58,277 nt of DNA from Burkholderia sp. (GCA_031253835.1 JAIRVP010000059.1:1-58277), one strand, 5' to 3'. Shown: positions 32,547 through 42,063, counted from the first letter of the stretch. Translations and numbers: made by a program. Notes: generated from the sequence alone by a model not told the origin.

Positions 32547-33833
32547 TCAATGCAGCCAGCCGGCCGCCCAGCGCGGCACCAGCGACACCAGATACAGCCC
32601 GAGCCCGATCAGCCCGCCCACCAGCGTGCCGTTGATGCGGATGTATTGAAGATCCTTGCCGATGTTCAGCTCGATCTGCCGCGACATCTCGCGCGCATCC
32701 CAGTTGCGCACAGTATCGCGAATATGTCGCATCAGGAAATCGGCAAAATCCGGCGCCATCTCGTGCACGGCCTTCTCCACGTGCTCGTTCAGCGACGCAC
32801 GCAGCGCGGGGCTCTCCGACAGCCGCGCGCCGAGCCAGCCGCCGAGCGTCGCAGCCTGCCGGTGCAGCGCCGAATCGGCGCGCGCGAGATCGGCCTTCAG
32901 CCACGCGCGCAACTGGTCCCACAAGTCGCGCGCATACGCGTTGAACGCATCGCCGTCGCGGATATAGCGCTTGATCTCGTCGCCCTTCTCGAGGAACGCC
33001 GGATCGTGCTTCAGCCGCTCGGTCAGCCGCGCGACCGTCCGGTCGAAGCGCCGCCGCAGTTCGTGCTCGGGGTCGGCCGCCACGCCTTCGAGCACGCGGC
33101 TCACCGCGCTCGCGAGCATCCGCGCGCCGTTCTCGCCGAACCACTGCGTCGGCATGATCTTCTCGACCTTCGGGTACTGCGTCTTCAGCCATTCGACGAT
33201 GAACCCCGCGATCACCTCGCGGTTCTCCTCCTTGTCGAGCACGTCGACCACCTGCCCGATCGCGTCGTCGAGCAGCGCCTGGTGGCGGCCGTCCTTCGTC
33301 AGCGTATCGAGGATCGCGCCGGCCGACTGCGACAGGTCGACCCGGTCGATCACCGCGCGGAACGCGTCGTGCACGAACGACTGGATCCGCGCGTCGTCGG
33401 TCATGTCGAGCGCGAAGCTCATCAGCTTCGTCACGTAGCCGCCGAGCGCGTCGGTATTCGCCGGTTCGCCGAGCCACGCGCCGAGCTTCTGCGCGGGATC
33501 GTGCTGGCGGATCTGCGCGGCGAGCGCGTCGGGGCCGAGGAATTTCTCGCGCACGAACACCGCGAGGTTGTCGGCGATCTTGTCCTTGTTCTTCGGAATG
33601 ATCTCGGTATGGCGCGACACGAACGGAATCGGCACGCGGCGAAACAGCGCGACGACCGCGAACCAGTCGGCGAGCGCGCCGACCATCGCGGCTTCGGCCA
33701 CGGCCTTGACGCCGTCGACCCACGGGCCGCGCGGCAGCAGGATCGTCGTGACGAACACCGCGACGGCGGCCAGCAGCAGCCACAGCGCGCGGCGCTTGCT
33801 GCGTTTCAGTTCGAGGGCTTTGTCTGGCGTCAT
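32547..33833 (-). CDS. DUF445 family membrane protein
   Basis: 428 residues. One membrane segment near the N-terminus (ALWLLLAAVAVFVTTILL), a conserved AEAAMVGALADWFAVVALFRR block, a long helical soluble region, and a C-terminal hydrophobic segment (INGTLVGGLIGLGLYLVSLV). This is the YjiN/DUF445 layout; the function is unknown. The start at 33833 gives MTPDKALELKRSKRRAL. A longer frame to 34256 runs antisense through andAa and is rejected. The gene lies 48 bases from the TA antitoxin stop, in opposite orientation. Confidence 0.85.
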   Translation of the reverse strand: MTPDKALELKRSKRRALWLLLAAVAVFVTTILLPRGPWVDGVKAVAEAAMVGALADWFAVVALFRRVPIPFVSRHTEIIPKNKDKIADNLAVFVREKFLGPDALAAQIRQHDPAQKLGAWLGEPANTDALGGYVTKLMSFALDMTDDARIQSFVHDAFRAVIDRVDLSQSAGAILDTLTKDGRHQALLDDAIGQVVDVLDKEENREVIAGFIVEWLKTQYPKVEKIMPTQWFGENGARMLASAVSRVLEGVAADPEHELRRRFDRTVARLTERLKHDPAFLEKGDEIKRYIRDGDAFNAYARDLWDQLRAWLKADLARADSALHRQAATLGGWLGARLSESPALRASLNEHVEKAVHEMAPDFADFLMRHIRDTVRNWDAREMSRQIELNIGKDLQYIRINGTLVGGLIGLGLYLVSLVPRWAAGWLH

Positions 33834-33916
33834 GGAGGACGGGCGGATCGGCGATGCCGCTAATATCCCCGATTTCGCCGCAACCGACAAACGCGCGTGC
33901 GCCGCGCATGCCGTTT

Positions 33917-35137
33917 CTACATGAACGACTTCAGATTCACCGCCGGATCGGCCAGCTTCACCGGATCGGGCACGGCCCCTGCCGCGATCAGCCGGCGCGA
34001 TGCGCCGATGTCGCGCCCGAGGTTCGCCGCGGCCGCCGCGACGATCCTGCCGTCGTCGCCGAGCCCGAACACCGTGAACGGCCCGCTCGCCGGATCGCCG
34101 CGCACGACGATCGTGCGCTCGTTGCCGAACAGCCCGAGCATCTGCAGGTTGCAGTCGTACTGATCGGACCACAGCCACGGCAGCTCCGCATAGGTGTCGT
34201 CGGCGCCGAGCAGGTTCGCGGCCGCGACGGCCGGCTGGTTCTCGGCCACCTGCCACGACTCGATCCGCACGTGGCGCCCGAGCAGCGGATTGAAGTGCAT
34301 CGTCACCTCGCCCGCCGCGAAGATCGCCGGATCAACCGTGCGGCAGCCCGCATCGACGCGTATCCCGTTGTCGACGTCGAGCCCGGCCGCCTGCGCCAGC
34401 TCGACGTTGGGCACCACGCCGATGCCGACCACGACGATATCGGCCGGCACGTCGCCTCGATCGGTCTCGACGATCGCGCCGCCGCCCGCTGCGCGACGGA
34501 TCGCGCGCGGCAGCGTCGCCATCTGGAACACCACGCCGCGCGCATCGTGCAGCTGGCGCGCATAGGTACCGACCACTTCCGGCAACGCACGCTGCAGCAA
34601 GCGCGGCGCCGGATCGATCACCGTCACGTCGCAGCCGAGCTGGCGCGCGGCCGCCGCCACCTCGAGCCCGATGAAACCGCCGCCCAGCACCGCCACGCGG
34701 CGGCCCGGAACAAGTCGCGCACGCAACGCACGCGCATCGTCGACCGTGCGCACATAGTGCGGCGTGACGCCTTCGTCGACCGCCCCGCCGAACGTGCGCA
34801 CGCGCGAGCCCGTCGCGAGCACGAGCCGCGCATACGGCAGCGTCGCGCCGTCGTCGAGCCGCACGCGCTGCGCGTCACGCTCGATCGCATCGACGCGCGT
34901 GCCGAGCCGCAACTCGATGCGCTGCGTGTCGTACCACGCGGCATCGCGCACGAACGCGCGCTGCGCGCCGCCGTCCGTCAGCAGCGCGTCCTTCGACAGC
35001 GCGGGCCGGTCGTACGGCAGTTCGCGCTCCGCACCGATCATCACGATGCGCGCCGTCGCATCGCGTTCGCGCAGCGCTTCGGCCGTGCGCCGCGCCGCGT
35101 GGCCGGCGCCGACGATCACGAACGGATCAGCCGACAT
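33917..35137 (-). CDS. andAa: Anthranilate 1,2-dioxygenase ferredoxin reductase
   Basis: 406 residues. FAD/NAD reductase of the Rieske dioxygenase type. FAD motif VIVGAGHAARRTAEALRE at the start, NAD motif VAVLGGGFIGLEVAAAA near 172, and the second FAD motif in PAIFAAGEVTMHF. It passes electrons from NADH to the ferredoxin AndAb. It overlaps andAb by 11 bases and is the last gene of the andAcAdAbAa operon, the order described for the three-component enzyme of B. cepacia DBO1. Confidence 0.92.
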   Translation of the reverse strand: MSADPFVIVGAGHAARRTAEALRERDATARIVMIGAERELPYDRPALSKDALLTDGGAQRAFVRDAAWYDTQRIELRLGTRVDAIERDAQRVRLDDGATLPYARLVLATGSRVRTFGGAVDEGVTPHYVRTVDDARALRARLVPGRRVAVLGGGFIGLEVAAAARQLGCDVTVIDPAPRLLQRALPEVVGTYARQLHDARGVVFQMATLPRAIRRAAGGGAIVETDRGDVPADIVVVGIGVVPNVELAQAAGLDVDNGIRVDAGCRTVDPAIFAAGEVTMHFNPLLGRHVRIESWQVAENQPAVAAANLLGADDTYAELPWLWSDQYDCNLQMLGLFGNERTIVVRGDPASGPFTVFGLGDDGRIVAAAAANLGRDIGASRRLIAAGAVPDPVKLADPAVNLKSFM

Positions 35138-35453
35138 TGACTTCCACCTGCCCGTCGACGATCCGGATCGGATAAGTCCGCACCGGCTCGGTGATCGGCG
35201 CGCATTTCGGCGCGCCGGTGCGGATGTCGATCAGCCCCTGGTGCAGCGGGCATTCGACGCAGCCGTCCTCCACATAGCCTTCGGACAGCCGCGCATGGCC
35301 GTGCGTGCACAGGTCGTGCATCGCGAACAGTTCGTCGCCGATCCGGAACACGGCGATCGGCTTCTGGCCGGCGACGCGCGCCGCCGGTTCGTCTTCGGAG
35401 AATTCGTCGAAAGCGCCGAGCGGATGCCACTCGGTCAGCGTTGCTTCGGTCAT
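35127..35453 (-). CDS. andAb: Anthranilate 1,2-dioxygenase Rieske ferredoxin
   Basis: 108 residues. Rieske [2Fe-2S] protein: ligands in CTHGHARLSEG and CPLHQG (Cys-X-His and Cys-X2-His). It carries electrons from AndAa to the terminal oxygenase. The start at 35453 is 17 bases after the andAd stop. Its last 11 bases overlap andAa. Confidence 0.93.
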   Translation of the reverse strand: MTEATLTEWHPLGAFDEFSEDEPAARVAGQKPIAVFRIGDELFAMHDLCTHGHARLSEGYVEDGCVECPLHQGLIDIRTGAPKCAPITEPVRTYPIRIVDGQVEVNVG

Positions 35454-35469
35454 GTCGGTTCCTTGGCTG

Positions 35470-35946
35470 TCAGATCGGCGTCGCGAGCAGCGTCTGCACG
35501 CGCGACGTGTCGTAGATCACGCGCTTGGTCCTGTAGCGCAGCCCGTCGGGCGTGCGCACGACCGTGTCGTAGTACTTGCCGGCCTGGTACACGTTCGATT
35601 CGCCGTTGCTGCGCGTCTGCACGACGACGTAGTTGCTCTCGGTATCGATCTCGCCGTCGCGTTCGGCGACGATCGTCAGGCCCGACGTCATGTGCCGGTA
35701 CGTGTGCTCTTCAAAGATGTTCGCGTGCCGCAGCGACACCACGCGGTCGCGCAGCATCCGCTGGTTCGTGCAGTGCACGATCCCGACCGGCAGCCCGAGA
35801 TCGGCGTTCTCCTTCGGCACGATTTCGTACGTGCACTCCTCGGTGAACATCTCCGGCCAGTGTTCGAGCCGGTCGTTGTCGAGGTGCCCGATGTAGCGGT
35901 TCTGGAGCATGTAAATCTCGAACCAGGTCTTCATGTCTTCCGTCAT
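35470..35946 (-). CDS. andAd: Anthranilate 1,2-dioxygenase small (beta) subunit
   Basis: 158 residues, the normal size of ring-hydroxylating dioxygenase beta subunits. The fold is seen in IYMLQNRYIGHLDNDRLEHW and YRTKRVIYDTSRVQTLL. It is structural, building the alpha3beta3 hexamer with AndAc. The start at 35946 (MTEDMKTW) has GGGAG eight bases upstream; a six-codon longer start at 35964 would overlap andAc's end and the ribosome-binding site. Confidence 0.93.
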   Translation of the reverse strand: MTEDMKTWFEIYMLQNRYIGHLDNDRLEHWPEMFTEECTYEIVPKENADLGLPVGIVHCTNQRMLRDRVVSLRHANIFEEHTYRHMTSGLTIVAERDGEIDTESNYVVVQTRSNGESNVYQAGKYYDTVVRTPDGLRYRTKRVIYDTSRVQTLLATPI

Positions 35947-35960
35947 TTTTCGCTCCCGCC

Positions 35961-37232
35961 TCAATAGCCCATCAGCTTCTGGTAGCCGACCCAGAACTTG
36001 CGGATCAGGCTTTCGGTGATCACCGTGTCCTGCTGGTCCGGATTGCCGCGCGACATCTCGATCACCGACGTCGCATCGGCATCGCGCACCGTGCCGCGCT
36101 GCACGAGCTCGGTCGCTTCGGTGTCTTCCATCGAGATGTAGCCGGCCGGCCCGACGAGGTTCGCCTGCTTGATTCGCAGCGCGCGCAGCTCGGGCGTGTC
36201 GTCCGCGTAGCCGAAGAAGTGGAAGATCAGCTCGAAGTTGTCGGGGCCCTTCGGCAGGATCTGCCGCGCGACCAGCGTGTTGTGGATCTGCTGGATCACG
36301 AGCTGCGGGAAGATCGGCTGGATATGGTTCGTGCAGTCCTCGTCGTATTCGGATACGAGATCGAGGATCGATTCATCCTCGAGGTGGAAGCCCTCGTCGA
36401 ACGAACGGATGTTCTGCTGCTTGTACGCGGCCGACGTGTCGTCGTTCGTCTTCGTCACGGTGATGATGCTGTGCAGCCCGTGGTTCGCATCCGGAATCGA
36501 GCGCGCCTTCATCCCGACGCGGAAGATGTTGAAGGTCGTATGGAACAGGTGCAGCATGCTCGCGTGATACGGGTCCTTCACGTTCTCCATGTACAGCTTC
36601 CAGTTCGACTTCGAATACTGGCGCGTGCAGCCGAGATACTCGATCGGCTTGTGGAAGATCCGGTCGATCCACGGGCGCATCTGCTCGCCGAGATACTCGG
36701 GCAGCGGCGCAACCTCGTCGCTGAAGCTCGCGAACACGAGCCCGCGATAGCTGTCGACGCGCAGCTTGCGCAGCCCGTGCTGCTTCGGGTCGAAGTCGGC
36801 CGGCATCCCGGTCATCCCCTTCTGGCCGCGCCGGAACGGCACGCCGAGCAGGTTGCCCGAGTTGTCGAAGCTCCACTGGTGATACACGCACGTATGCGAG
36901 CTCGCGTTGCCGCGCGACTTGCGGCATACCTGCGCGCCGCGGTGCGCGCAGCGGTTCACCCACGCGGAGAGCGCGCCGTCCTCGGTGCGCGTGACGACCA
37001 CCGGCGTGTCGCCGACGAACGTACTCTTGAAGTCGCCGGCCTTCGGGATTTCCGCCTCGAGCGCGACGAAGTTCCATGTCGGCCCGCGGAAGATGCGCTC
37101 CTGCTCGCGATCGTAGACCGCACGCGAGCTGAACACCTTGTACGGCACGCGCGAGCCGTCGTCGTGCGGAAAGGTCACGTCGGATGTGTCGCCGTGCGCG
37201 GCGAAAACGACGGGCGATTCTGTCTGCTCCAT
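35961..37232 (-). CDS. andAc: Anthranilate 1,2-dioxygenase large (alpha) subunit
   Basis: 423 residues. N-terminal Rieske domain with ligands in CAHRGAQVC and CVYHQWSFD, then the catalytic domain with the mononuclear iron site (MENVKDPYHASMLHLFH, the 2-His-Asp facial triad). It hydroxylates anthranilate at C1 and C2 with loss of CO2 and NH3 to give catechol. The start at 37232 has AAGGAGT upstream; the 12-codon longer frame is not needed. First gene of the operon, divergent from andR. Confidence 0.94.
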   Translation of the reverse strand: MEQTESPVVFAAHGDTSDVTFPHDDGSRVPYKVFSSRAVYDREQERIFRGPTWNFVALEAEIPKAGDFKSTFVGDTPVVVTRTEDGALSAWVNRCAHRGAQVCRKSRGNASSHTCVYHQWSFDNSGNLLGVPFRRGQKGMTGMPADFDPKQHGLRKLRVDSYRGLVFASFSDEVAPLPEYLGEQMRPWIDRIFHKPIEYLGCTRQYSKSNWKLYMENVKDPYHASMLHLFHTTFNIFRVGMKARSIPDANHGLHSIITVTKTNDDTSAAYKQQNIRSFDEGFHLEDESILDLVSEYDEDCTNHIQPIFPQLVIQQIHNTLVARQILPKGPDNFELIFHFFGYADDTPELRALRIKQANLVGPAGYISMEDTEATELVQRGTVRDADATSVIEMSRGNPDQQDTVITESLIRKFWVGYQKLMGY

Positions 37233-37308
37233 GTCGGACTCCTTGTCGATCCGTTGCGTTGAATGCATGGAGCCGATTTTTGAAAAGCTAATATTCGCCG
37301 TCTATCCG

Positions 37309-37343
37309 GAAAGTGCGATTGCGGCGGCGCAATATCCACTTTC
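37309..37343. promoter_or_regulatory. Inverted repeat in the andAc-andR control region
   Basis: GAAAGTG (37309-37315) and CACTTTC (37337-37343) are separated by 21 bases, each flanked by CCG/CGG. They lie about 75-110 bases upstream of the andAc start, the expected place for AraC/XylS binding. This is a candidate AndR site. Confidence 0.45.
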
Positions 37344-37445
37344 GGCGGATTTCTGCGCTAGCATGGCGGCACACGCGACCCGGCGCACGATCGCGACCCA
37401 TTCGTCGGATCGAAACGCGCGTCGCCCATACCAAGGCTGAGGCCC

Positions 37446-38405
37446 ATGTCCCCAACGTCGTTCGAGCCGCTCGCGCTGCGCGCGCACCGGCTGTTCGAAT
37501 CCCGCGATCTCGACGAGACGCGCGAGCGCATCTCGCGCGTGATGCAGCCGCATGCCCTGCTGCCGAACGGCCGCGTGCACGGCGCGTCGCACATGGATTT
37601 CGTCAAGCTGGGCGGGCTCGGGATGGGCACCATCGCGTTCGGCGACGCGATGCGCGTACAGGTCGACGCGGTCGACGGCTATTACCTGCTGATGTTCTGC
37701 CTGTCCGGGCATGCCGACGTCCGCGCGATGGGGCGGCAGCTCGGCGTCGACGGCCAGACCGGCGTGCTGTGCGCACCCGGAGAACGCTTCGACGCGGTGC
37801 TGTCGGCCGATTGCGAGCAGTTCGTGCTGCGCATCGACGCGGCGACCGTCGGCTCGCTGACCGGCGACCCGCGCGCGACGCTCGACCCCGTGCTGCACGT
37901 CAGCGACGCTGCGCTTTCCGCGTGGCGCCAGCAGCTGATGCTCGTCGCGCGGTCGCCCGAATTGCTCGAACGCGCGAACGCGAATCCGCGCGTCGCGTCG
38001 CAGCTCGAGCACCTGCTGATCGACCTGCTGATCGAAGGCCATCCGCCGTCCGTGCTGCATCCGTCGCACCGCGACCCGGCGCCGGGTTTCGTCCGGCGCG
38101 CGCAGGAATTCGTGAACGCGCACTACGCGCAGCCTCTGCAGCTCGCCGATATCGTCCAGGCCGCCAACGTGCCCGAACGGACGTTGCGCGACGCGTTCCT
38201 GCAGTTCCGCGGGATGAGCCCGATGCAATACCTGCGCGCGACGCGGCTCGACCATGCGCGCGAGCTGCTGCGCGGCGCGGCGTCCGACCGGCGGATCGCC
38301 GATGTCGCGCTCGATTGCGGGTTTACGCACCTCGGGCGGTTCGCGATCGCGTATCGGGAAAAGTTCGGCGAATCGCCATCGGAGACGCTCGACGCGAAGC
38401 GGTAG
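37446..38405 (+). CDS. andR: AraC/XylS-family regulator of anthranilate degradation
   Basis: 319 residues. An N-terminal cupin-type effector domain (VQVDAVDGYYLLMFCLSGHA) is followed by a C-terminal double HTH (LQLADIVQAANVPERTLRDA and RIADVALDCGFTHLGRFAIA). The layout equals XylS/AraC activators, with the C-terminal FGESPSETL segment typical of the family. It is divergent from andAc across a 213-base control region. It is expected to activate the operon with anthranilate or a related effector. It converges with catR. Confidence 0.9.
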   Translation: MSPTSFEPLALRAHRLFESRDLDETRERISRVMQPHALLPNGRVHGASHMDFVKLGGLGMGTIAFGDAMRVQVDAVDGYYLLMFCLSGHADVRAMGRQLGVDGQTGVLCAPGERFDAVLSADCEQFVLRIDAATVGSLTGDPRATLDPVLHVSDAALSAWRQQLMLVARSPELLERANANPRVASQLEHLLIDLLIEGHPPSVLHPSHRDPAPGFVRRAQEFVNAHYAQPLQLADIVQAANVPERTLRDAFLQFRGMSPMQYLRATRLDHARELLRGAASDRRIADVALDCGFTHLGRFAIAYREKFGESPSETLDAKR

Positions 38406-38537
38406 CCGTTACCGCCAGGCTTGCCGGCTGGCTGTGGCACAAGCCGGAAGGCCCTCTCGTCGCGCCCTCCTTTCCGAATTCGGCGGCGCACGCCGAAACA
38501 GACCGTTAGTTGCGATTCATGCCGTCAACCGCCGTCG

Positions 38538-39428
38538 TCACGCCGCCGGCACGATCATCTCCCGCGCGATCGCGCAGAACGCCGCCGTGGCCGCGCTTTC
38601 GCCGTGCAGCCGGCGGCTCATGATGATCGGCGACGTCGCGGCCGGCTCCGGCAGCCGCCGGTAGACGACGCCCCGCACGCGCACGCCCTCCACGCTTTCC
38701 GGCACCAGCGACACGCCGACCTGCGCGGCGACGAGCCCCAGCGCCGTCTGCAGTTCGCGCACCTCGTGAACGGCCGCCGGCACGACCGCGCCGTCGCGCA
38801 GCGCGGACAGCTGCTGGTCGGCGAAGCTCGGCCGCGGCGTGCTCGGGTAGACGATCATCGTCTCGTTCGCGATATCCGCGAGCGTCAGCGGCCGGTCCGG
38901 ATCGGCGAGCGGATGCCCGACCGGCAGCGCCGCGATCAGCTTTTCCTCGATCAGCGCCTCGCGCACCAGCTGGTCGTCGTCGAAGCGCAGGCGGCCGAAC
39001 CCGACGTCGATCCGCCCGCCCTTCAGCGCGCCGAGCTGTTCGAGCGTGAACATTTCGATCAGCGACAGCTCGACGTCCGGCTGCGCCTCGCGAAACGCGC
39101 GGATCACATCCGGCAGCGCGCCGTACAGCGTCGACGGCACGAAGCCGATCACGATCCGCTCCGACAGCTGCGCGAGCCGCCGCGTCAGCGGGCCGAGCTC
39201 GTCGGCCTGGTCGACGAGGCGCTTGGCCTGCGCATAGAACACGCGCCCCGCATCGGTCAGTTTCAGCGGCCGCGCGCCGCGCTCGAACAGCGGCAACCCG
39301 ATCTCGTCCTCGATCGCCTGGAGCTGGCGGCTCAGCGGCGGCTGCGTCATGTGCAGCCGCTCCGCCGCCCGCGTGATGTTCATTTCCTCGGCGACGGCAA
39401 TGAAGTAGCGGAGCTGACGCAATTCCAT
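38538..39428 (-). CDS. catR: LysR-type regulator CatR
   Basis: 296 residues. Winged HTH MELRQLRYFIAVAEEMNITR then AAERLHMTQPPLSRQLQAIE, and the CatR/BenM-like effector domain. It responds to cis,cis-muconate in the family and activates the divergent catBAC operon across a 91-base spacer. The start at 39428 gives the canonical MELRQLRYF. A longer frame to 39743 would run through catB. Confidence 0.9.
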   Translation of the reverse strand: MELRQLRYFIAVAEEMNITRAAERLHMTQPPLSRQLQAIEDEIGLPLFERGARPLKLTDAGRVFYAQAKRLVDQADELGPLTRRLAQLSERIVIGFVPSTLYGALPDVIRAFREAQPDVELSLIEMFTLEQLGALKGGRIDVGFGRLRFDDDQLVREALIEEKLIAALPVGHPLADPDRPLTLADIANETMIVYPSTPRPSFADQQLSALRDGAVVPAAVHEVRELQTALGLVAAQVGVSLVPESVEGVRVRGVVYRRLPEPAATSPIIMSRRLHGESAATAAFCAIAREMIVPAA

Positions 39429-39519
39429 TTCATGCCTCAAAGGTATGGAAGTAGTCGGAAAGAGTGTTGGACGACGCGGGGCGGGAATTCCTACCATGTG
39501 CACCAACAGGAGGAATCGC

Positions 39520-40653
39520 ATGATAGCAACTGCCGCCACCATCGAACGCATCGAGACGCTGCTCGTCGACGTGCCGACGATCCGGCCCCACAAATTGTCG
39601 GTCGCGACGATGAATTGCCAGACCCTCGTGCTGGTCCGCGTTCGATGCACGGACGGTATCGAAGGCGTTGGCGAGGCGACGACCATCGGCGGCCTCGCGT
39701 ACGGCGAGGAGAGCCCCGAAAGCATCAAGGTCAACATCGACACCTACTTCGCGCCGCTGCTGCAGGGCATGGACGCGACGCGTCCGGGCGCCGCGCTGGC
39801 GCGTGCGCGCAAGCTGTTCCAGGGCAACCGTTTTGCGAAGTGCGCGATCGAGACCGCGCTGTTCGACGCGCAGGCGCGGCGTCTGGGCGTGCCGCTGTCG
39901 GAACTGTTCGGCGGCCGCCGGACCGATGCGGTCGATGTCGCGTGGACGCTCGCGAGCGGCGACACGCAGCGCGACATCGCGGAAGCCGAAGCGATGCTCG
40001 ACGCGCGCCGCCACCGCGCGTTCAAGCTGAAGATCGGCTCGAACGCGGTCGCCGACGACGTCGCCCACGTGGTCGCGATCAAGCGCGCGCTCGGCGCGCG
40101 CGGCGACGTGCGCGTCGACGTGAACCAGGCATGGAGTGAAACCGATGCGATCTGGGCCGGCGCACGGCTCGCCGACGCCGGCGTGAGCCTCGTCGAGCAG
40201 CCGATCGCCGCAACCAACCGCGCGGGGCTGAAACGCCTCACGCAGCTCGCGCAGGTGCCGATCATGGCCGACGAAGCGCTGCACGGCCCCGTCGATGCGT
40301 TCGCGCTCGCGCAGGACCGCGCGGCCGACGTGTTCGCGGTGAAGATCGCGCAGTCGGGCGGCCTGCAGGGCGCGGCGAGCGTCGCGTCGATCGCCGCGGC
40401 GGCCGGCATCGAGCTGTACGGCGGCACGATGCTCGAAGGCGCGGCCGGCACGATGGCGTCCGCGCAACTGTTCAGCACGTTCGACTCGCTGAAATGGGGC
40501 ACCGAGCTGTTCGGCCCGCTGCTGCTCACCGAGGAAATCCTCGTCGAGCCGCTGCGCTACCAGGATTTCAAGCTGCATCTGCCGGCGACGCCCGGCCTCG
40601 GCATCACCTTCGACTGGGCCCGCATCGAACGGATGCGACGCGACGCCCGTTGA
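39520..40653 (+). CDS. catB: Muconate cycloisomerase
   Basis: 377 residues, enolase superfamily. Catalytic Lys in FKLKIG; metal ligands in DVNQAW, VEQP and MADEA; the LYGGTMLEG segment near the C-terminus is typical of this subgroup. It turns cis,cis-muconate into (+)-muconolactone. AGGAGGA lies before the ATG at 39520. First gene of catBAC; divergent from catR. Confidence 0.94.
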   Translation: MIATAATIERIETLLVDVPTIRPHKLSVATMNCQTLVLVRVRCTDGIEGVGEATTIGGLAYGEESPESIKVNIDTYFAPLLQGMDATRPGAALARARKLFQGNRFAKCAIETALFDAQARRLGVPLSELFGGRRTDAVDVAWTLASGDTQRDIAEAEAMLDARRHRAFKLKIGSNAVADDVAHVVAIKRALGARGDVRVDVNQAWSETDAIWAGARLADAGVSLVEQPIAATNRAGLKRLTQLAQVPIMADEALHGPVDAFALAQDRAADVFAVKIAQSGGLQGAASVASIAAAAGIELYGGTMLEGAAGTMASAQLFSTFDSLKWGTELFGPLLLTEEILVEPLRYQDFKLHLPATPGLGITFDWARIERMRRDAR

Positions 40654-40685
40654 TCCCCACACGACAACCGAAACCGGAGACACAG

Positions 40686-41588
40686 ATGAACAAGCAAGCC
40701 ATCGACGCACTGCTGAAGACCTTCGACGACGCCGCGGAAAAGCCGGGCAACCCGCGCGTCCGCGCGATCGTCAACCGGATCGTGCAGGACATCTGCTACA
40801 CGATCGAGGACTTCGACGTGCAGCCGAGCGAATTCTGGACGGCGCTGAACTACCTGAACGAAGCCGGCCGCGAATTCGGGCTGATCGCCGCGGGCCTCGG
40901 CCTCGAGCGCTTCCTCGACGTGCGGATGGACGAAGCCGAAGAGAAGGCCGGCATCCAGGGCGGCACGCCGCGCACGATCGAAGGGCCGCTGTACGTGGCC
41001 GGTGCGCCGGAATCGGTCGGCCATGCGCGTCTCGACGACGGCACCGATCCGGGCCAGACGCTGATCATGCGCGGCCAGGTGCTCGGCCACGACGGCGCGC
41101 CGCTCGCGAACGCGCTGGTCGAGGTATGGCACGCGAACCATCTGGGCAACTATTCGTACTTCGACCCGTCGCAGCCGGCGTTCAACCTGCGCCGCTCGAT
41201 CCGCACCGATGCCGACGGCCGCTACAGCTTCCGCAGCGTGCTGCCGGTCGGCTACAGCGTGCCGCCGGGCAGCAAGACCGAGCAGCTGCTCGACCAGCTC
41301 GGCCGCCACGGCCATCGTCCGGCGCACATTCACTTCTTCGTTTCGGCGGACGGTTATCGTAAGCTGACGACGCAGATCAATATCGACGGCGATCCGCATC
41401 TGTGGGACGACTTCGCGTTCGCCACGCGCGACGGGCTGATCCCGCCGGTCAAGCAGGCCGAAGGCGCGGAAGGCAAGCCGTATGGCGTCGACGGGCAGTT
41501 CGCGCTGATCGACTTCGATTTCTCGCTGCTCAAGGAAAAGCAGGACGTACCGGGCAGCGACGTCGAGCGGGCACGCGCACAGGCCTGA
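40686..41588 (+). CDS. catA: Catechol 1,2-dioxygenase
   Basis: 300 residues, intradiol dioxygenase. The N-terminal helical linker domain (1 to about 100) mediates dimer formation. The iron ligands are the Tyr in HLGNYSYFDP, the Tyr near RSVLPVGYSVP, and the two His in HRPAHIHFFVS. It splits catechol between the hydroxyls to cis,cis-muconate. It follows catB by 32 bases. Confidence 0.95.
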   Translation: MNKQAIDALLKTFDDAAEKPGNPRVRAIVNRIVQDICYTIEDFDVQPSEFWTALNYLNEAGREFGLIAAGLGLERFLDVRMDEAEEKAGIQGGTPRTIEGPLYVAGAPESVGHARLDDGTDPGQTLIMRGQVLGHDGAPLANALVEVWHANHLGNYSYFDPSQPAFNLRRSIRTDADGRYSFRSVLPVGYSVPPGSKTEQLLDQLGRHGHRPAHIHFFVSADGYRKLTTQINIDGDPHLWDDFAFATRDGLIPPVKQAEGAEGKPYGVDGQFALIDFDFSLLKEKQDVPGSDVERARAQA

Positions 41589-41631
41589 GCGCCCCTCCCG
41601 TTCGACGACCCGACAACTCAAGGAGTGCAGG

Positions 41632-41922
41632 ATGCTGTTTCATGTGGAAATGACCGTTCGCCTGCCGGCGGACATGGATCCGGTCAAGGCGGCCACGCTG
41701 AAGGCGGAAGAAAAGGCGATGTGCCAGCGGCTGATGAACGAAGGCACCTGGCGTCATCTGTGGCGGATCGCCGGGCAATATGCGAACGTCAGCATCTTCG
41801 ACGTCGAGAGCGTGCAGCAACTGCATGACCTGCTGAGCCAGCTGCCGCTGTTCCCGTACATGGAGATGGAAGTGCGGGCGCTGTGCCGGCATCCTTCTTC
41901 GGTGCGGGAAGACGATCGCTGA
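41632..41922 (+). CDS. catC: Muconolactone delta-isomerase
   Basis: 96 residues, the small decameric ferredoxin-like isomerase. The start MLFHVEMTVRLPADMDP and the end VREDDR match the family. It converts muconolactone to 3-oxoadipate enol-lactone. AAGGAG lies just before the ATG. Last gene of catBAC, followed by a terminator at 41965-42011. The later step enzymes (catD, catJI/pcaIJ, catF) are not in the window. Confidence 0.94.
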   Translation: MLFHVEMTVRLPADMDPVKAATLKAEEKAMCQRLMNEGTWRHLWRIAGQYANVSIFDVESVQQLHDLLSQLPLFPYMEMEVRALCRHPSSVREDDR

Positions 41923-41964
41923 GCCACGCTGCATCGCAGCCGTGACCGACGGCCGCTAGATGTA

Positions 41965-42011
41965 CGCCCCGTGCGTGCCTGCGATGTCTCGCAGGCCGCC
42001 CGGGGCGTTTT
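41965..42011 (+). terminator. Terminator of the catBAC operon
   Basis: The outer stem is CGCCCCG (41965-41971) with CGGGGCG (42001-42007). The inner stem is GCCTGCG (41977-41983) with CGCAGGC (41990-41996). TTTT follows. Confidence 0.88.
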
Positions 42012-42063
42012 GCATTCGGCGACGGTTATCGGTGTCGCCACGCATCGGCGCGCGCAACACCCG

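Noticed and set aside
33834..34256. Extension of the DUF445 frame upstream to 34256
   Set aside because: It is out-of-frame translation of andAa; the family start is MTPDKALELK at 33833.
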